From: JACRDV01 sp024860865 [NCBI: Methanobacteriota archaeon]
GTDB taxonomy: Archaea; JACRDV01
DNA: 11,399 nt
Reading direction: 5' to 3'
NCBI GenBank assembly: GCA_024860865.1
Contig: JACRDV010000007.1
Coordinates: 1-11,399, forward strand
Position 1 is the stretch's first letter; each line of letters opens with the position of its first letter. Below, one piece after another: positions 6,174 to 11,399 of the stretch. A program made the translations under genes and the position numbers. The notes under the pieces are model-generated. The model had not been told where the DNA came from, searched no databases, and worked only from the letters and a program-made list of their open reading frames with translations.

Positions 6174-6208
6174 ATAAATATCGTTAAGTATAAAATATTT
6201 TAAGGTGA
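6173..6208 (+). promoter_or_regulatory. Promoter and ribosome binding site of the hicBA module
   Basis: A TATA-like CATAAATA (6173-6180) is centred about 27 nt before a likely transcription start near 6203. AAGGTGA (6202-6208) is a strong archaeal Shine-Dalgarno match and lies 5 nt before the ATG at 6214. It argues for that ATG over the GTG at 6205, which falls inside the Shine-Dalgarno itself. Confidence 0.55.
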
Positions 6209-6213
6209 AAAAA

Positions 6214-6444
6214 ATGAGAACAGTAATTCAAGTTTATAAGGAAGATAAATATTTCGTAGCAGTTGATCTTGTAACAAATGTGGCAGACCAAGGATTAACT
6301 GAAGAAGAAGCTGTTGCAAATCTAAAAAAAGGACTCGAAGAACATTACCAAATTCTCATGGAATTATCTCCAAAGGATCGTAAAATTTCTTTCTTAGATA
6401 TTGAGGTAGAAAAATACGTCCAAGCTTCCCATCCTGTCAGCTAA
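6214..6444 (+). CDS. hicB: HicB-family antitoxin
   Basis: A 76-residue protein with the HicB RNase H-like fold. The pattern MRTVIQVYKEDKYFVAVDL, then a central TEEEAVANLKKGLEEHYQIL helix (residues 29-48), is diagnostic. The family binds and neutralises HicA, and many members also repress the operon. This one is short, with no obvious separate DNA-binding domain; the C-terminus is EVEKYVQASHPVS. I prefer the ATG at 6214 to the GTG at 6205 because of Shine-Dalgarno placement. The hicA frame overlaps its last 29 nt. The order antitoxin-toxin is the reverse of the classical hicA-hicB order but is common in archaea. The frame looks intact. Confidence 0.85.
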   Translation: MRTVIQVYKEDKYFVAVDLVTNVADQGLTEEEAVANLKKGLEEHYQILMELSPKDRKISFLDIEVEKYVQASHPVS

Positions 6445-6640
6445 GGATGTTATTAAAGTTTTAGGGAAGTTTGGATTTAAAATCTATCGACAAACTGGAA
6501 GTCATATTCACTTATGGAATGAAGAGCGGAAACTTCTTGTAACTGTTCCAAATCATCCAGAATTGGCAAAAGGAACCCTAATTTCGATTATAAAACAAGC
6601 AAAAATAGAACGTGATGAATTTCTTTCAAAATTGAAATAA
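6416..6640 (+). CDS. hicA: HicA-family toxin, no standard start codon
   Basis: HicA is a small double-stranded-RNA-binding-fold mRNA interferase. The frame gives 74 codons, SKLPILSAKDVIKVLGKFGF, then YRQTGSHIHLWN with the active-site histidine in GSH (H30), VPNHPELAKGTL and a normal lysine-rich end. Length and motifs are complete. The odd point is the start. Upstream the frame is closed by a TAG at 6407-6409, and between it and the first conserved residues there is no ATG, GTG or TTG. An ACG at 6416-6418 stands exactly where relatives begin (M-S-K-L-P). Either the start was lost by a T-to-C change or initiation uses ACG, or the CTG at 6434. The protein may be silent or made at a very low level. 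Confidence 0.8.
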   Translation, partial: TSKLPILSAKDVIKVLGKFGFKIYRQTGSHIHLWNEERKLLVTVPNHPELAKGTLISIIKQAKIERDEFLSKLK

Positions 6641-6700
6641 GCACTTACCTATGCTTAATAACAAGATTAACTCCAGAAGACATTATGATAATCGTAAGCC

Positions 6701-6715
6701 CGTGAGTAGTTCACG
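6701..6715. terminator. Possible terminator hairpin between convergent genes
   Basis: CGTGA and TCACG pair with a 5-nt loop in the 85-bp gap between hicA (plus) and the surface protein (minus). T-rich sequence follows on the plus strand at 6730-6740. The stem is only 5 bp and archaea do not depend on hairpins, so this is a weak call. Confidence 0.25.
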
Positions 6716-6725
6716 ATAAGACGAA

Positions 6726-7652
6726 TTAAGTTTTAATTTTTTCGCGCAATCGGCGATAGGCTAACCACATGGATAATGACATCGCCGTTAAAGACAAAGC
6801 TCCTGCAGCCACCATCGAATATGGAGCTAATTTTACATAAACTGGAATAATTTGTTTCGGGATATGGTGCATCACAACTTTCATCTCTAGTGGTAAGATA
6901 CCAATTAAGGATGGATAATCGGTTGGTTTAAAAATTGTTTGTGTAGTATAATTTATGTAAATGGTTTGCCCAGCTTCTAACGACAATTTCCATGTCAATG
7001 GTGTAGTTTCACGCGGATAAGCTTCTACAATAATTTTGCTCTCTGATGGCAAAGTATCTCTAAGTGTAAACTCGGTAGTTGCAGCACCTTCATTTTTAAT
7101 TATCAAAATAATTTTCCAAAGATCCTCAGCTAGCCGAAAAACGTTTTTAGTTATTCTTACTTTTGGGGGTGGTAGAGCAGGTGCCCGTGGGGAAGGCAAT
7201 AGCGTTGGTGGAGGCATTGGCTTAGGTTTAATAGTTAATCGCGCCGTTTTGGAATACCATGTGTAGTTTTTCCAAGAGGCTTCTGCTGCGGATAAAGTAT
7301 ACGCACCGACTGTGCTAGAAGATACCCAATAACTGAACTCTTTCGTTTCATCAATATTGATCGAAAACGTCCAAGTTAAAGCGCGACGGCCTTGTATTGT
7401 TTTTGCTCCAGTGCTGTTAAATTCCTCAGGAAGATAATCGTACAATACAACGTCAGTTAAATTCATTGTACCATAGTTACTGACTAATACTGTAATTCTA
7501 GTGCTCTTTTCAGCTTCGATTTCAGATTCTAAAACAGATTTAGTAAGCAGCAGTTTAGGAACAGGGGTTGGTGGGATATAGATATAAGAAACAGATGGCC
7601 CTGGAACCGGTGGAACATTGTACAGCGCAAAACAAAGGCCAACTAATAACAA
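6726..7652 (-). CDS. Membrane-anchored surface protein with two DUF11/CARDB-like domains
   Basis: A 308-residue exported protein. It has a hydrophobic N-terminus, a first Ig-like beta domain at about 33-142, a proline-rich linker (143-165), a second at about 166-275, and a C-terminal TM helix (278-299) followed by RRLREKIKT, so the ectodomain should face outside. DUF11/CARDB-type patterns such as TDVVLYDYLPEEFNSTGA and FTLRDTLPSESK support this. There are four N-glycosylation sites: N64 (NLT), N79 (NST), N129 (NYT) and N234 (NYT). The TTG at 7652 is the first standard start but cuts into the signal helix. The frame stays open to a TAA at 7719-7721. An in-frame ATA at 7692-7694 would give IRQFLFLICFICSSLLLVGL, a far better signal anchor, with GAGGG 7 nt upstream. 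The true start is therefore uncertain. Confidence 0.75.
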   Translation of the reverse strand: MLLVGLCFALYNVPPVPGPSVSYIYIPPTPVPKLLLTKSVLESEIEAEKSTRITVLVSNYGTMNLTDVVLYDYLPEEFNSTGAKTIQGRRALTWTFSINIDETKEFSYWVSSSTVGAYTLSAAEASWKNYTWYSKTARLTIKPKPMPPPTLLPSPRAPALPPPKVRITKNVFRLAEDLWKIILIIKNEGAATTEFTLRDTLPSESKIIVEAYPRETTPLTWKLSLEAGQTIYINYTTQTIFKPTDYPSLIGILPLEMKVVMHHIPKQIIPVYVKLAPYSMVAAGALSLTAMSLSMWLAYRRLREKIKT

Positions 7653-7694
7653 TGAACTGCAAATGAAGCAAATTAAGAATAAAAACTGTCTTAT

Positions 7695-8032
7695 TTTAAA
7701 ACCCTCTTCCTTAGTTTTTATAAAAAATTAATATTGTGCTTTAAAAGGATTATCAAATGTATTAATTTCATTTTGAGACCGGGATTACACAACAGATAGT
7801 AATGGTAATTAACTCTAAGAAATTGTTGAATTTCTGTTAGCCATTCTAATTTAATAAGTAGTGAAAATCCAAACTAAACGAAAAGCAGTTAGCGGTAAAA
7901 ATTTTTTATCCTTTAAATCTTTATTGTAAAGTATACTTTTTAGTTCGAATTTCAAAGTATCAAATTTTAAATATTAAATTTTTTATTATCAAAGTTAGAG
8001 TCAGAATCTAAAATAATTTCTAAGTTGATTAA
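7695..8032. other. Divergent intergenic region with a 12-bp palindrome
   Basis: No gene is seen. It holds a TATA-like TTATAAAAAC (7715-7724, minus) for the surface protein and CTAAAATAA (8009-8017, plus) before the DUF354 gene. AAAGTATACTTT (7928-7939) is a perfect 12-bp palindrome, and its half AAAGTAT recurs at 7954-7960. That could be an operator, but A+T-rich DNA throws up such sequences by chance. Confidence 0.35.
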
Positions 8033-9067
8033 ATGAAAATTTGGTTAGATATCACAACCCCATTTTTATCTAATTTTTTGAGTATCTTAATGGATAAAAC
8101 GAAAAAATTGGACAGTAAATTTGAATATTTAGTTACGTGCCGGGAGCATGAAATCACAACACAAATCCTGGATAAAAAGGGAATCTCATACCATTGCATA
8201 GGCAAACACGGCGGTAAAACTAAAGAAGGAAAGCTTCGAGCTTATTCTAAAAGAATTGCTGGTTTACTTCCAATTATTGAACGCGAAAAACCAGATCTGC
8301 TAATTTGTGAGAGAGAGCCGAGTTCAGTGAGAGTGGCGGCAGGATTGGGAGTTCCATCCTTTACTATTTTCAATGATGACCGTGAGGATTGGGTCAACCG
8401 TATGGTTTTTCCGCTTGCAACTAAAGTTTTTGCACCTGCTTTTTATACTGACCAAGATTTGATAAAATATGGTATAACTCCTGATCGTGTAATTAAGTTT
8501 AATGGATTTCTAATGTGCTATCTAAAAGATTTGCAAGCTAGAAAAATTCACCAGGAGAACTGGAAAATCAATGTACTTATTCGCCCAGAGCCGGAACTTG
8601 CGAGTTTTTTTCCAACTTATAAGCCAATTCTAGAAGAGATTGCTCAAAAACTGTGCACTGACAATCGAACTAATGTAAGCGTGCTGCCTAGAACTGAACG
8701 CCAGAGAGAGCTCTTCTCAAAATATCCAGTTGATGTTGCAGATAGCGTGAGCGATGAAAGTCCTTTGCTCCAAACAGATATAGCCTTGGTCAGCGGGGAG
8801 AGCATGATTGCTGAAGCCTTGGTGTTAGGTATTCCAGTGATTGGTTGTTGTTATTGGCCCCCTTCCAAAGCAGTTTTGGAATTACTAAAGTTTGTTAAAC
8901 ATTCTAATAGTGCAGATGAGGCAGTTAGTATGGTTAAATTTTACTATGAATTAAAAAATAGGATAGAATTTGCAGAGAAATCTAGAAAAGTAGTAGAACA
9001 AATGGATAATCCAATTTCTATCATAGCCAGCGAAGTGAATAAATTCAAAAACTTAGTGTATCATTAA
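8033..9067 (+). CDS. DUF354 (COG1817) predicted glycosyltransferase-like protein
   Basis: A 344-residue protein matching the archaeal DUF354 family, a GT-B-like fold related to UDP-GlcNAc 2-epimerase-type enzymes. Seen: MKIWLDITTP at the N-terminus, KHGGK (58-62), FNDD (113-116), FNGF (156-159), RPEPE (184-188), LPRTERQ (218-224) and the nucleotide-sugar-binding-type stretch SGESMIAEALVLGIPVIG (254-271). These are the family's conserved blocks in the right order, and the length is normal. The exact reaction is not established for the family; sugar transfer or sugar-nucleotide handling is inferred. A soluble cytoplasmic enzyme is expected, with no TM helix. It lies within 3 kb of stt3 and a sequon-bearing surface protein, which fits a cell-surface glycan role. 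The start ATG is at 8033 with a TATA-like box about 20 nt upstream, so a very short or absent leader. Confidence 0.85.
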   Translation: MKIWLDITTPFLSNFLSILMDKTKKLDSKFEYLVTCREHEITTQILDKKGISYHCIGKHGGKTKEGKLRAYSKRIAGLLPIIEREKPDLLICEREPSSVRVAAGLGVPSFTIFNDDREDWVNRMVFPLATKVFAPAFYTDQDLIKYGITPDRVIKFNGFLMCYLKDLQARKIHQENWKINVLIRPEPELASFFPTYKPILEEIAQKLCTDNRTNVSVLPRTERQRELFSKYPVDVADSVSDESPLLQTDIALVSGESMIAEALVLGIPVIGCCYWPPSKAVLELLKFVKHSNSADEAVSMVKFYYELKNRIEFAEKSRKVVEQMDNPISIIASEVNKFKNLVYH

Positions 9068-9111
9068 ATTAAATTTTACCTGAGGAAAAAGATATTAAGT
9101 TGCCGAACTTT

Positions 9112-9759
9112 CTAGTGCTTTGCATTAATTTCAACTGCTACATTGGGTTTTGAACTGATTTCAATTGCTGCCTTCTTACCGTTTTCAAAATCAAGAATTT
9201 TTGTTTTTAATTGGTGTAATCGCTTGCCTAAATGATTTATATCTCCAAGAATTCCCATATCGCCTATTTGACTCAATAAATTAGTTTGAGCAAGTAATAG
9301 ATCATATATTTCATGAAGTATTGTAAACAATTCTGCAGACTTCTGGGCTTCTTTTAATTCCATAGTTTTTTCGTGGAAAGTTTCCAAATTTTTAGCAAAT
9401 TTTTCATTGAGATCGTAAACCAAGGCTTGCACTCTATTTTGCTCCTCTTCTGCAGATTTGAGTTTTATCTCTAAATCTGCAATTTTTGCTAGCGCTTCGC
9501 TTGAGAAATTTTTAGAGTTTAGATTATGTGCTAAATTTAATCCTTTCACTTCTTTTTCCAATTGCTCAGAGAGCGTTGCTAGATTTTCAACCGACCTTAC
9601 AACCAACCCATGGTTTGAACAACCCGTGGGGGAACAAGAAGGGGAAATTTCTCCTTTTTTTGGTTCTCTGAGGGAAATGACTAGCAAAACCAACACCAAA
9701 ATTATACTGCCTATCGTAATTAGAGATATGGGGTACAGTATGTCTAATCCTTCGAACAT
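9112..9759 (-). CDS. Membrane-anchored coiled-coil protein, function unknown
   Basis: A 215-residue protein without a recognisable family. Residues 1-9 are short and polar, 10-30 form one strong TM helix (ISLITIGSIILVLVLLVISL), and REPKK then marks the cytoplasmic side. A small loop has two cysteines (C42, C47). Residues about 55-145 are long charged heptad-like helix with repeated Leu/Ala, Glu and Lys, a probable coiled coil. Helical sequence continues to about 195, followed by a polar tail. Such proteins often act as scaffolds or sensors; nothing here says which. It is convergent with the DUF354 gene, 44 bp apart. AAGGA lies 6-7 nt before the ATG at 9757-9759, and a TATA-like ACTTATTAAAAC (9788-9799, minus) is about 35 nt upstream. 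Confidence 0.75.
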   Translation of the reverse strand: MFEGLDILYPISLITIGSIILVLVLLVISLREPKKGEISPSCSPTGCSNHGLVVRSVENLATLSEQLEKEVKGLNLAHNLNSKNFSSEALAKIADLEIKLKSAEEEQNRVQALVYDLNEKFAKNLETFHEKTMELKEAQKSAELFTILHEIYDLLLAQTNLLSQIGDMGILGDINHLGKRLHQLKTKILDFENGKKAAIEISSKPNVAVEINAKH

Positions 9760-9979
9760 AGAAATCCTTCTTTATTCTTCAATAGTTAGTTTTAATAAGT
9801 AACATTATTAAAAAATTTTCATTTTGTCAGACGATGTACTTTTTTGTTCAATTACTTAGGTAGATTTTCTAATTTTTTCTCTTGATATTTTAAGCAATTG
9901 CGATTTCTTACTTTTAGATTTTTTGATGTTTTCTTTTCATCATCGGTATCGGAAAAATTGAAAGCCTAATTGGGACGTC
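9760..9979. other. Intergenic A+T-rich sequence
   Basis: It holds the promoter of the coiled-coil gene at its left end. Beyond about 9800 I see only T-rich sequence without an open frame, up to the boundary of the palindromic element. Confidence 0.4.
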
Positions 9980-10150
9980 GCCTAACAGCGGATAAAATGG
10001 AAATCAAAATTTTCCCCAAACCCAGCACTAATTTTTTGAGGGTGCGGGGTGGGTTGGTGGTTTGAACAATTATCGAACTTGAGCTGAGGTAGTTCTCAAT
10101 TACTTGGGAAAATTAGTGCTGGGCTTCTTTTATCCGCCTCCGTTATACGC
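9980..10150. repeat. Long imperfect palindrome bounded by GCCTAAC and GTTATAC (attC-like)
   Basis: Two perfect arm segments pair: GCGGATAAAA (9988-9997) with TTTTATCCGC (10128-10137), and a 15-bp block CCCAGCACTAATTTT (10021-10035) with its exact complement (10109-10123). TTGAG (10036-10040) pairs with CTCAA (10095-10099) further in. The left arm has a 23-nt insertion containing its own 5-bp hairpin (9999-10003 with 10011-10015). Outside the arms, GCCTAAC (9980-9986) fits the integron R'' consensus RYYYAAC. GTTATAC (10142-10148) is close to R' GTTRRRY, and TAAC/GTTA pair. Integron attC sites are imperfect palindromes with such ends and extrahelical bases, and archaeal integrons have been reported. 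The unpaired spacers here (1 and 4 nt) are not typical. The palindrome is certain; the attC reading is a hypothesis. A terminal-inverted-repeat element is the main alternative. Confidence 0.6.
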
Positions 10151-10165
10151 CATGTGCCAAATAAA

Positions 10166-10174
10166 AAGGAGGAG
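10166..10174 (+). promoter_or_regulatory. Strong Shine-Dalgarno of the methyltransferase gene
   Basis: AAGGAGGAG ends 5 nt before the ATG at 10180. It is the strongest plus-strand ribosome binding site in the window and contrasts with the leaderless or short-leader genes elsewhere, which fits the gene having come from another genome. Confidence 0.65.
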
Positions 10175-10179
10175 TAAAA

Positions 10180-10488
10180 ATGGTTAACCCAAAAGATACA
10201 AACAAATGTTGTCCAGTTGATATTAAGAAATGCGATACTTTTGATTTTATGGCTAATGTCATTGGATTGCCTGTCCTTCATCCGGGTGGTTTTAAGGCAA
10301 CCGAGAAGATGGCTAACCTATGCAATATCAATAAAGACACAAGGGTTCTGGATATCGCTTGCGGGAAAGGAACAAATAACTGCTATTTAACCGAAAAATT
10401 TGGATGTTCAATAACAGGAATTGACTTTGACGAAAATTTAATCAAACAAGCAAAGCGGTTAAAGCTATTTTTCCACAATTTTATTTAA
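10180..10488 (+). pseudogene. Class I SAM-dependent methyltransferase, C-terminally truncated
   Basis: Residues 1-95 are the start of a class I methyltransferase: a cysteine-bearing N-terminus, LHPGGFKATEKM (33-44), the SAM-binding motif I RVLDIACGKG (55-64), and the acidic end of strand beta-2 in TGIDFDE (79-85, D82). Helix LIKQAKRL (87-94) follows, and the expected motifs II-III and the rest of the fold are missing. Relatives are usually 200-270 residues; this frame stops at 102, and the last 7-8 residues look like read-through into unrelated DNA. The break is near 10460-10466, precisely where the convergent acylphosphatase gene ends, so a deletion or insertion boundary is likely. The substrate cannot be told. 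The gene begins 30 bp after the attC-like palindrome and could be a broken mobile cassette. Confidence 0.75.
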
Positions 10489-10917
10489 AATACTTTTTAT
10501 ATCTACTAAAGTTGTTTGGATCCCATCCAGTTTATCCAACTTATCCAACTTACCCAACTTATTATCCATGCTTCGTAGTATTTTTATTCCTTCGTCTAAT
10601 CGCTCCTTGATATCTTTTAACTCGACTGTCGGTTCTTTGAAAAAAGTCGGTGGAAGTGGTATTTTTATCGGAATTTCTTCTTCCTTTATCGATTCGATTC
10701 TTGCACCTATATCAACGGAGCCGATTTCTATTAGATGAATTAAAGTCTTTACTTTATCTTCATTTCCTTCGCAAAGTATCTTTACACTTCCATCCTTATC
10801 GTTAAATACAATTCCGCCGAGACCTAAACTAAGTGCATTAGCTTCAATGAAACTTCTAAATCCCGTCATCTGTATTTTCCCTTTGATATCTATCGCATAC
10901 TGCTTTTCGCTATTCAT
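10465..10917 (-). CDS. Acylphosphatase-domain protein with C-terminal coiled coil
   Basis: A 150-residue protein. Residues 5-88 follow the acylphosphatase fold (YAIDIKGKI, GFRSFIEANALSLGLGGIVF, DGSVKILCEG). The catalytic arginine is R21 in GFR and the catalytic asparagine is N39 in FNDKDG. Acylphosphatases hydrolyse carboxyl-phosphate bonds and usually end at about 90-100 residues. The phosphate loop, usually VQGVGFR, is IQMTGFR here, with one glycine lost. Residues 100-150 form an added helical tail, IKERLDEGIKILRSMDNKLG, then KLDKLDKLD, probably a coiled coil. The ATG at 10915-10917 is preferred over a TTG 54 nt earlier because GAGG lies 7 nt upstream (10925-10928). A TATA-like AGATTTAAATATC lies at 10937-10949. 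The gene overlaps the broken methyltransferase frame by 24 nt at its 3' end. Confidence 0.75.
   Translation of the reverse strand: MNSEKQYAIDIKGKIQMTGFRSFIEANALSLGLGGIVFNDKDGSVKILCEGNEDKVKTLIHLIEIGSVDIGARIESIKEEEIPIKIPLPPTFFKEPTVELKDIKERLDEGIKILRSMDNKLGKLDKLDKLDGIQTTLVDIKSILNKIVEK
10532..10558. repeat. Three 9-bp tandem repeats inside the coiled-coil tail
   Basis: TTATCCAAC, TTATCCAAC and TTACCCAAC stand in tandem. On the minus strand they encode KLDKLDKLD, so each unit is one Lys-Leu-Asp triplet and the frame is kept whatever the copy number. Slippage could change the tail length in steps of three residues. Confidence 0.75.
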
Positions 10918-11399
10918 GCAATTTCCTCGTTTTCTGTGATATTTAAATCTAACCCCGCAGTGAAAGTGCAAAGCAAGTAAAGCTAGCCTTCTGGGTCCTG
11001 TGGAGAAAAGTGGGCATCATGGTTTAGTAAAGGCAGTAACCACGAAAGCAAGCTGTAAAAACGTTCAATCAGTACCTCATTAAAAATGTTTTTCCAAATG
11101 CTATTTACCAACTCTGCCATTTCCATTTCATGCAGCTTTTAAACAAGCAGGTTTAAGATTTTAAAAAACAAAAGAAAATAGGAATAGCGAAAAAGAAAAA
11201 ATTGTAATTAAGTTGCTGAAAAAGCACAAAGTAATAATTTTAGAACAGTTCGTTTTTTGGTAGTTTTTACATTCTACAAAATTAGTAGAATGATTTATCA
11301 AAATACCATTTAAGTTTAGAAAATCTAACCAGAACTTAGAAAGCATAATTATTATCTTGTAACCTCTTTGTATCAGACTCTATCTCAGAGAATAAAAAA
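10918..11399. other. Right end: promoter area, short remnant frame, no clear gene
   Basis: Nothing here is a convincing gene. A minus-strand frame at 10983-11126 reads MEMAELVNSIWKNIFNEVLI and on to PEG with a TAG at 10983. Past the TAG the same frame continues (LYLLCTFTAGLDLNI) to a TGA at 10914-10916 that overlaps the acylphosphatase ATG as ATGA. That arrangement suggests a former upstream operon partner with one stop mutation, but I do not recognise it. Further right, CATTCTAC (11270-11277) and GTAGAATG (11285-11292) form an 8-bp hairpin with a 7-nt loop. The open frame at 11161-11346 is A+T-rich noise. Confidence 0.3.

Noticed and set aside
7036-7266. Plus-strand frame with a glycine-rich segment
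   Set aside because: The glycine run is the antisense of the proline-rich linker of the surface protein.
9458-9802. 114-codon plus-strand frame
   Set aside because: It is antisense to the coiled-coil protein, whose TM helix and heptad pattern are much more convincing.
10918-10971. Longer acylphosphatase start at TTG 10971
   Set aside because: The added residues are not acylphosphatase-like, and the ATG at 10917 has a well placed GAGG.
11161-11346. 61-codon minus-strand frame rich in Phe, Leu and Ser
   Set aside because: The composition is that expected from A+T-rich noncoding DNA; no start signal or family.

Overview
The window reads as an A+T-rich archaeal chromosome segment. The evidence is a KaiC-like protein carrying a V4R domain, a short archaeal-type Stt3/AglB oligosaccharyltransferase, a DUF354 (COG1817) protein, archaeal TATA boxes placed for leaderless or near-leaderless mRNAs, GGTGA-type Shine-Dalgarno sites, and a tRNA with small bulge-helix-bulge introns. 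I cannot fix the lineage. An uncultured TACK/Bathyarchaeia-like or methanogen-related archaeon would fit, but this is only an impression from gene content.

Layout. Bases 1-173 form a G+C-richer, hairpin-rich block that looks like a non-coding RNA and may run off the left edge. A degenerate-P-loop KaiC/V4R protein (280-1536, minus) is divergent from a small winged-helix regulator (1715-2044, plus); the shared control region contains repeats. A tRNA-Val(CAC) at 2079-2176 is interrupted by two 13-nt introns of the same design. Two tandem toxin-antitoxin operons follow on the minus strand (abrB-vapC, then phd-relE; 3503 down to 2498). Both antitoxins are intact and both toxins are broken. A glycosylation block comes next: a 5-TM protein (5267-5728) whose stop overlaps the start of stt3 (3567-5270). 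A hicB-hicA module (6214-6640) has a normal antitoxin, but hicA shows ACG where its start codon is expected. A sequon-bearing surface protein (6726-7652, minus), a DUF354 protein (8033-9067, plus) and a membrane-anchored coiled-coil protein (9112-9759, minus) follow. The right end looks foreign. It holds a long imperfect palindrome bounded by GCCTAAC and GTTATAC (9980-10150, integron attC-like), a methyltransferase cut off after its SAM-binding motif (10180-10488), an acylphosphatase with a coiled-coil tail (10465-10917, minus), and about 430 bases with no convincing gene.

Two themes connect the genes. The first is surface glycosylation: Stt3 with a translationally coupled membrane partner, a DUF354 protein, and an anchored surface protein with four N-x-S/T sites that could be a substrate. 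The second is toxin decay: all three toxin-antitoxin modules keep an intact antitoxin frame and show a lesion in the toxin. Draft-assembly error is the main alternative explanation for the frameshifts.
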